A stretch of 64,000 nucleotides of DNA from Fimenecus sp045543095 (GTDB lineage: Bacteria; Bacillota; Clostridia; Oscillospirales; Acutalibacteraceae). Below, piece after piece: positions 60,871-64,000 of the stretch. The DNA lies in assembly GCA_045543095.1 (NCBI GenBank), contig JAZQMC010000014.1:1-64000 (forward strand), given 5' to 3'. Within the stretch, counting starts at the first letter, position 1; the number at the start of each line of letters is the position of its first letter. The notes beneath the pieces are model-generated. The model was not told the DNA's origin. It did no database searches and saw nothing but the letters and a program-made list of their open reading frames with translations. The translations under genes and the position numbers were made by a program.

Positions 60871-61698
60871 TTATATTTCGCCGTCAAAAATCTTGACCGC
60901 TTCTCCACTTAAATACACATTATCATTTTCGTGCCATTTAACTGTTAAAATTCCGCCTTTTGTGTGAAGTTTAATATCTTCATTTTTAGGGCAATATCCA
61001 TTCAATACCGCTGCAACAACCGTTGCACATGCCCCTGTGCCACAGGCTAATGTTTCACCACTGCCACGCTCCCACACACGCATTTTAAGATTGTTTTTAT
61101 CAATAATCTCTACAAATTCCGTATTTATTCTTTCGGGGAACATTTCGTGGGTTTCAAAAAGCGGACCGATTTTTTGGAGATTTAATTTATGTATATTCTT
61201 ATGAAACACCACGCAATGAGGATTACCCATACTCACGCAAGTTATTTCATAATCTTTATTGTCAATATTAAGCGTTTTGTTTTTAACAATACTGTCGCCA
61301 TATCGCGTTGGAATTTGCCTACCGCTGAATTTGGGTTTACCCATATTCACTCTGCCACCTGTGGCAACACCGTTTTTTGATATAATTTCAACGGATTTTA
61401 CCCCGCTGACAGTATCAATATGTATTATATCCCGTCTAATCTTTGTATCAAACACATATTTCGCAGTGCACCGCACCGCATTTCCGCACATTTTGGCACG
61501 GGAACCGTCTGAATTATAAATATCCATAAAGCAATCAGCTTTTTCTGACGGTTTAATGAGCACAATTCCGTCCGCACCCACACCAAAATGCCTATTGCTT
61601 AATTTTTCAGACAAATCCTTGGGGTTTTCAACATTTTGGCAAAAGCAATCAATATAAATATAATCATTGCCCGCACCGTGCATTTTTATAAATCTCAT
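60871..61698 (-). CDS. dapF: Diaminopimelate epimerase
   Basis: The 275-residue product converts LL- to meso-diaminopimelate. The two active-site Cys are in MCGNAVRC and ACGTGACATVV. ATG 61698 is chosen for MRFIKMHGAGNDY, the family N-terminus. Its ribosome site GGGGGA lies in the arm of a hairpin at 61706-61739. The product feeds from DapL, which is encoded just downstream. Confidence 0.96.
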   Translation of the reverse strand: MRFIKMHGAGNDYIYIDCFCQNVENPKDLSEKLSNRHFGVGADGIVLIKPSEKADCFMDIYNSDGSRAKMCGNAVRCTAKYVFDTKIRRDIIHIDTVSGVKSVEIISKNGVATGGRVNMGKPKFSGRQIPTRYGDSIVKNKTLNIDNKDYEITCVSMGNPHCVVFHKNIHKLNLQKIGPLFETHEMFPERINTEFVEIIDKNNLKMRVWERGSGETLACGTGACATVVAAVLNGYCPKNEDIKLHTKGGILTVKWHENDNVYLSGEAVKIFDGEI

Positions 61699-61705
61699 TA
61701 TAATC

Positions 61706-61739
61706 CCCCACTGCATTTTTAACATCCTATGCAGTGGGG
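61706..61739 (-). promoter_or_regulatory. Hairpin covering the dapF ribosome site
   Basis: On the minus strand CCCCACTGCAT and ATGCAGTGGGG form a perfect 11-bp stem with a 12-nt loop. The second arm runs into the GGGGGA ribosome site of dapF. There is no T-run, so simple termination is less likely. Confidence 0.6.
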
Positions 61740-61752
61740 AGTGTGTATGTGA

Positions 61753-63006
61753 TTATTCGTACAATGGGTATTTTTTGCAGATTTCAGCAACGCCTTTTTT
61801 AATGTAATCCTTCTGATTTTCAAAATCAGTAGCTGCGAGATAGATAAACTCTGCAATCTTGTCCATATCTTCTACCCCAAGACCTCTTGTTGTAACTGCG
61901 GGAGTACCAAGTCTTAAACCGCTTGTTACAAAGGGCTTTTCGGGGTCATTTGGAATTGAATTTTTGTTTGCGGTGATATGAACTTCATCAAGACGGTGCT
62001 CAAGCTCTTTGCCTGTAACACCAACTGAACGAAGGTCAACAAGCATAAGGTGGTTGTCAGTACCGCCTGAAACGAGGTTAATACCTCTCTTTACAAGGCC
62101 CTCTGCAAGTGCCTTTGCATTATCAACAACTCTCTGCTGATATACTTTGAAGTCGTCATTCAATGCTTCGCCAAAGCAAACCGCCTTGCCTGCGATAGTG
62201 TGCATTAAAGGTCCGCCCTGTGTACCGGGGAAGATTGCCTTATTGAACTGCATTCCGAATTCTTCATCCTTACAAAGAATGATACCGCCACGAGGACCAC
62301 GAAGAGTCTTATGTGTTGTTGATGTAACAACATCTGCGTAAGGCACAGGAGATGGGTGAAGACCTGCTGCAACAAGACCTGCAATATGAGCCATATCAAC
62401 CATAAAGTAAGCACCAACGCTATGTGCAATATTTGCCATTCTTTCAAAGTCAATAACTCTCGGATATGCAGATGCACCTGCAACGATGAGTTTTGGCTGA
62501 CATTCCTTTGCTTTCTTTTCAAAAGCATCGTAGTCAAGAAAACCGTTTTCGTCAACACCGTAAGGTACGAAATTGTAGTATTTACCTGACATATTAACAG
62601 GTGAACCGTGAGTAAGGTGACCGCCTTCTGCAAGATTCATACCCATAACAGTATCGCCCGGCTCGATAAGTGCAAAATAAACTGCAAGGTTTGCCTGAGC
62701 ACCTGAGTGAGGCTGAACATTTGCATAGTTTGCACCGAAAAGTTTTTTAAGTCTGTCACGTGCAATATCTTCTACAATATCAACGTGCTGACATCCGCCG
62801 TAATATCTCTTACCCGGATAACCTTCAGCATATTTATTTGTAAGCACACTGCCCATTGCAGCCATAACAGCAGGAGAAACAATGTTTTCACTTGCAATAA
62901 GTTCAAGATTTTCTCTCTGTCTTTTGAGTTCAAGACCCATAGCAGAAGCTACTTCGGGGTCAGTATTGTTTATAAATCCGATTGTATCTAATAAATTTTC
63001 AAACAT
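61753..63006 (-). CDS. glyA: Serine hydroxymethyltransferase
   Basis: The 417-residue enzyme interconverts serine and glycine with tetrahydrofolate. It has ENIVSPAVMAAMGSVLTNKY, YYGGCQHVDIVE and the PLP lysine in VTSTTHKTLRGPRGG. It follows guaB by 16 bases. Confidence 0.97.
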   Translation of the reverse strand: MFENLLDTIGFINNTDPEVASAMGLELKRQRENLELIASENIVSPAVMAAMGSVLTNKYAEGYPGKRYYGGCQHVDIVEDIARDRLKKLFGANYANVQPHSGAQANLAVYFALIEPGDTVMGMNLAEGGHLTHGSPVNMSGKYYNFVPYGVDENGFLDYDAFEKKAKECQPKLIVAGASAYPRVIDFERMANIAHSVGAYFMVDMAHIAGLVAAGLHPSPVPYADVVTSTTHKTLRGPRGGIILCKDEEFGMQFNKAIFPGTQGGPLMHTIAGKAVCFGEALNDDFKVYQQRVVDNAKALAEGLVKRGINLVSGGTDNHLMLVDLRSVGVTGKELEHRLDEVHITANKNSIPNDPEKPFVTSGLRLGTPAVTTRGLGVEDMDKIAEFIYLAATDFENQKDYIKKGVAEICKKYPLYE

Positions 63007-63022
63007 TTTATAAATTCCTTAA

Positions 63023-64000
63023 TTATATATTTCCTGAGTAGTTTGGAGCTTCTTTAGTGATATATACATCGTGAGGATGGCTTTCTTTAAGACCTGCGTT
63101 TGTAATTCTGATAAAATTAGTCTTTGTTTTGAGTTCTTCGATTGTTGCGCAACCACAGTAACCCATACCTGCTTTAAGACCACCCATAAGCTGATAAATT
63201 GTATCTGAAAGAAGTCCCTTGTAAGGCACACGACCTTCAACGCCTTCGGGGACAAGTTTCTTGTTGTTAGCCTGGAAGTATCTGTCCTTTGAACCGTTGT
63301 TCATAGCAGCAATACTACCCATACCACGATAAACCTTGAACTGACGGCCTTGATAAATTTCGCTCTCCCCTGGTGACTCCTCGCAACCTGCAACAAGTGA
63401 GCCTACCATGATAGCAGAAGCACCTGCAGCAATAGCTTTAACGATTTCACCTGAATATTTAATACCACCATCAGCAATTACTGTGATACCGTGCTTTGCA
63501 GCTTCGTTTGCAGAATCATAAACCGCAGTAATCTGCGGAACACCGATACCTGCAACAACACGAGTTGTACAGATTGAGCCGGGGCCGATACCAACCTTAA
63601 CGCAGTCTGCACCTGCACCGATAAGAGCCTTTGTAGCTTCAGCAGTAGCAACGTTACCTGCAATAAGTGAAAGTTCGGGATATGCAGCCTTTACCTTTGC
63701 AACAGCATTGATAATGCCTTGGCTGTGTCCGTGAGCAGAGTCAAGAGTAATCATATCAACACCTGCTTCAACTAAAGCTGCAACTCTGTCGAGCACGTCA
63801 GCAGTTGCACCAACAGCAGCACCACAAAGGAGTCTGCCCATTGAATCTCTTGCAGAGTTAGGATATTTAACTGCTTTTTCAATATCTTTGATTGTGATAA
63901 GACCTTTAAGGTAACCTGCTTCGTCAACCAAAGGAAGTTTTTCAATCTTATGTTTCATAAGGATTTTCTTTGCTTCATCGTGATTTGTGCCAACAGGAGC
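63023..64000 (-). CDS. guaB: IMP dehydrogenase, 5' part outside the window
   Basis: The frame continues through the right edge, so about 325 C-terminal residues are seen. The visible part starts in the second CBS domain (APVGTNHDEAKKIL), followed by the barrel with the catalytic Cys in GIGPGSICTTRVVAGIGVPQ and the flap MGSIAAMNNGSKDRYF. It makes XMP for guanine nucleotide synthesis. An internal Met at 63958 should not be taken as the start. Confidence 0.95.
   Translation of the reverse strand, partial: APVGTNHDEAKKILMKHKIEKLPLVDEAGYLKGLITIKDIEKAVKYPNSARDSMGRLLCGAAVGATADVLDRVAALVEAGVDMITLDSAHGHSQGIINAVAKVKAAYPELSLIAGNVATAEATKALIGAGADCVKVGIGPGSICTTRVVAGIGVPQITAVYDSANEAAKHGITVIADGGIKYSGEIVKAIAAGASAIMVGSLVAGCEESPGESEIYQGRQFKVYRGMGSIAAMNNGSKDRYFQANNKKLVPEGVEGRVPYKGLLSDTIYQLMGGLKAGMGYCGCATIEELKTKTNFIRITNAGLKESHPHDVYITKEAPNYSGNI

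Overview
The window reads as chromosome of a low-GC, anaerobic, spore-forming-type Firmicute (Clostridia, most like a gut Ruminococcus/Oscillospiraceae relative). The grounds are the gene content: LL-diaminopimelate aminotransferase with DapF, paired [FeFe]-hydrogenases with AdhE, GPH-type sugar transport with a GH2 beta-galactosidase, PadR/DUF1836 regulators, AGGAGG-type ribosome sites with frequent TTG starts, and many palindromic intergenic repeats. The species cannot be named from the sequence alone.

Layout. 1-504: tail of a GH89-like glycosidase, then tRNA-Met(CAT) and tRNA-Trp(CCA). 505-2452: decayed accessory DNA (a frameshifted HEPN-like gene, a short orphan ORF, 0.6 kb of non-coding sequence). 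2453-7498: beta-galactosidase and GPH symporter divergent from an AraC regulator, with a promoter pair and a palindromic operator candidate. 7648-17038: a seven-gene minus-strand operon (adhE, APH-like kinase, two [2Fe-2S] mini-proteins, sensory group C hydrogenase HydS, SpoIIE/PP2C phosphatase, group B hydrogenase) under a promoter overlapped by a Rex-box match, plus a LysR regulator. 17138-18016: scar region with two partial copies of the tRNA-Trp 3' end, a C-terminal ORF remnant and a promoter-terminator-bounded small RNA candidate. 18096-20246: PadR regulator with two paralogous membrane proteins.

20545-33209 is the most striking part: a 12.7 kb minus-strand gene cluster with one clear promoter at its head and one terminator at its end. 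It encodes a membrane protein, a 1713-aa secreted protein with two carbohydrate-binding-like modules, nine tandem paralogous small secreted beta-domain proteins, and a membrane-anchored Asp-rich stalk with about 22 calcium-type repeats. The C-terminal domain of the large protein is homologous to the nine small proteins. That is the architecture expected of a tip adhesin plus shaft subunits, yet no sortase motif, chaperone or usher is visible. I regard it as a candidate new surface-fibre or surface-layer system.

33210-41885: a small XRE regulator, a membrane protein, SPFH/NfeD membrane-domain genes with DUF6054-like and DUF1836 proteins, then proB-proA-unknown and prfB on the plus strand. 41928-46942: gltX-glnS-membrane protein operon and a glycerophosphodiesterase. 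47428-51777: a tightly coupled cassette of LysM/G5/M23 peptidase, HprK-like kinase, PqqD-like protein and ABC exporter, resembling part of a RiPP locus without a visible precursor. 51895-55774: a Wzz-tyrosine kinase fusion, a MATE transporter and a Cys-rich protein. 55844-64000: housekeeping minus-strand genes (aminotransferase-rsmA-TSCPD-cca; guaB-glyA-dapF-dapL).

Several palindromic repeat families occur between genes, including a MITE-like family with shared ends but different interiors.
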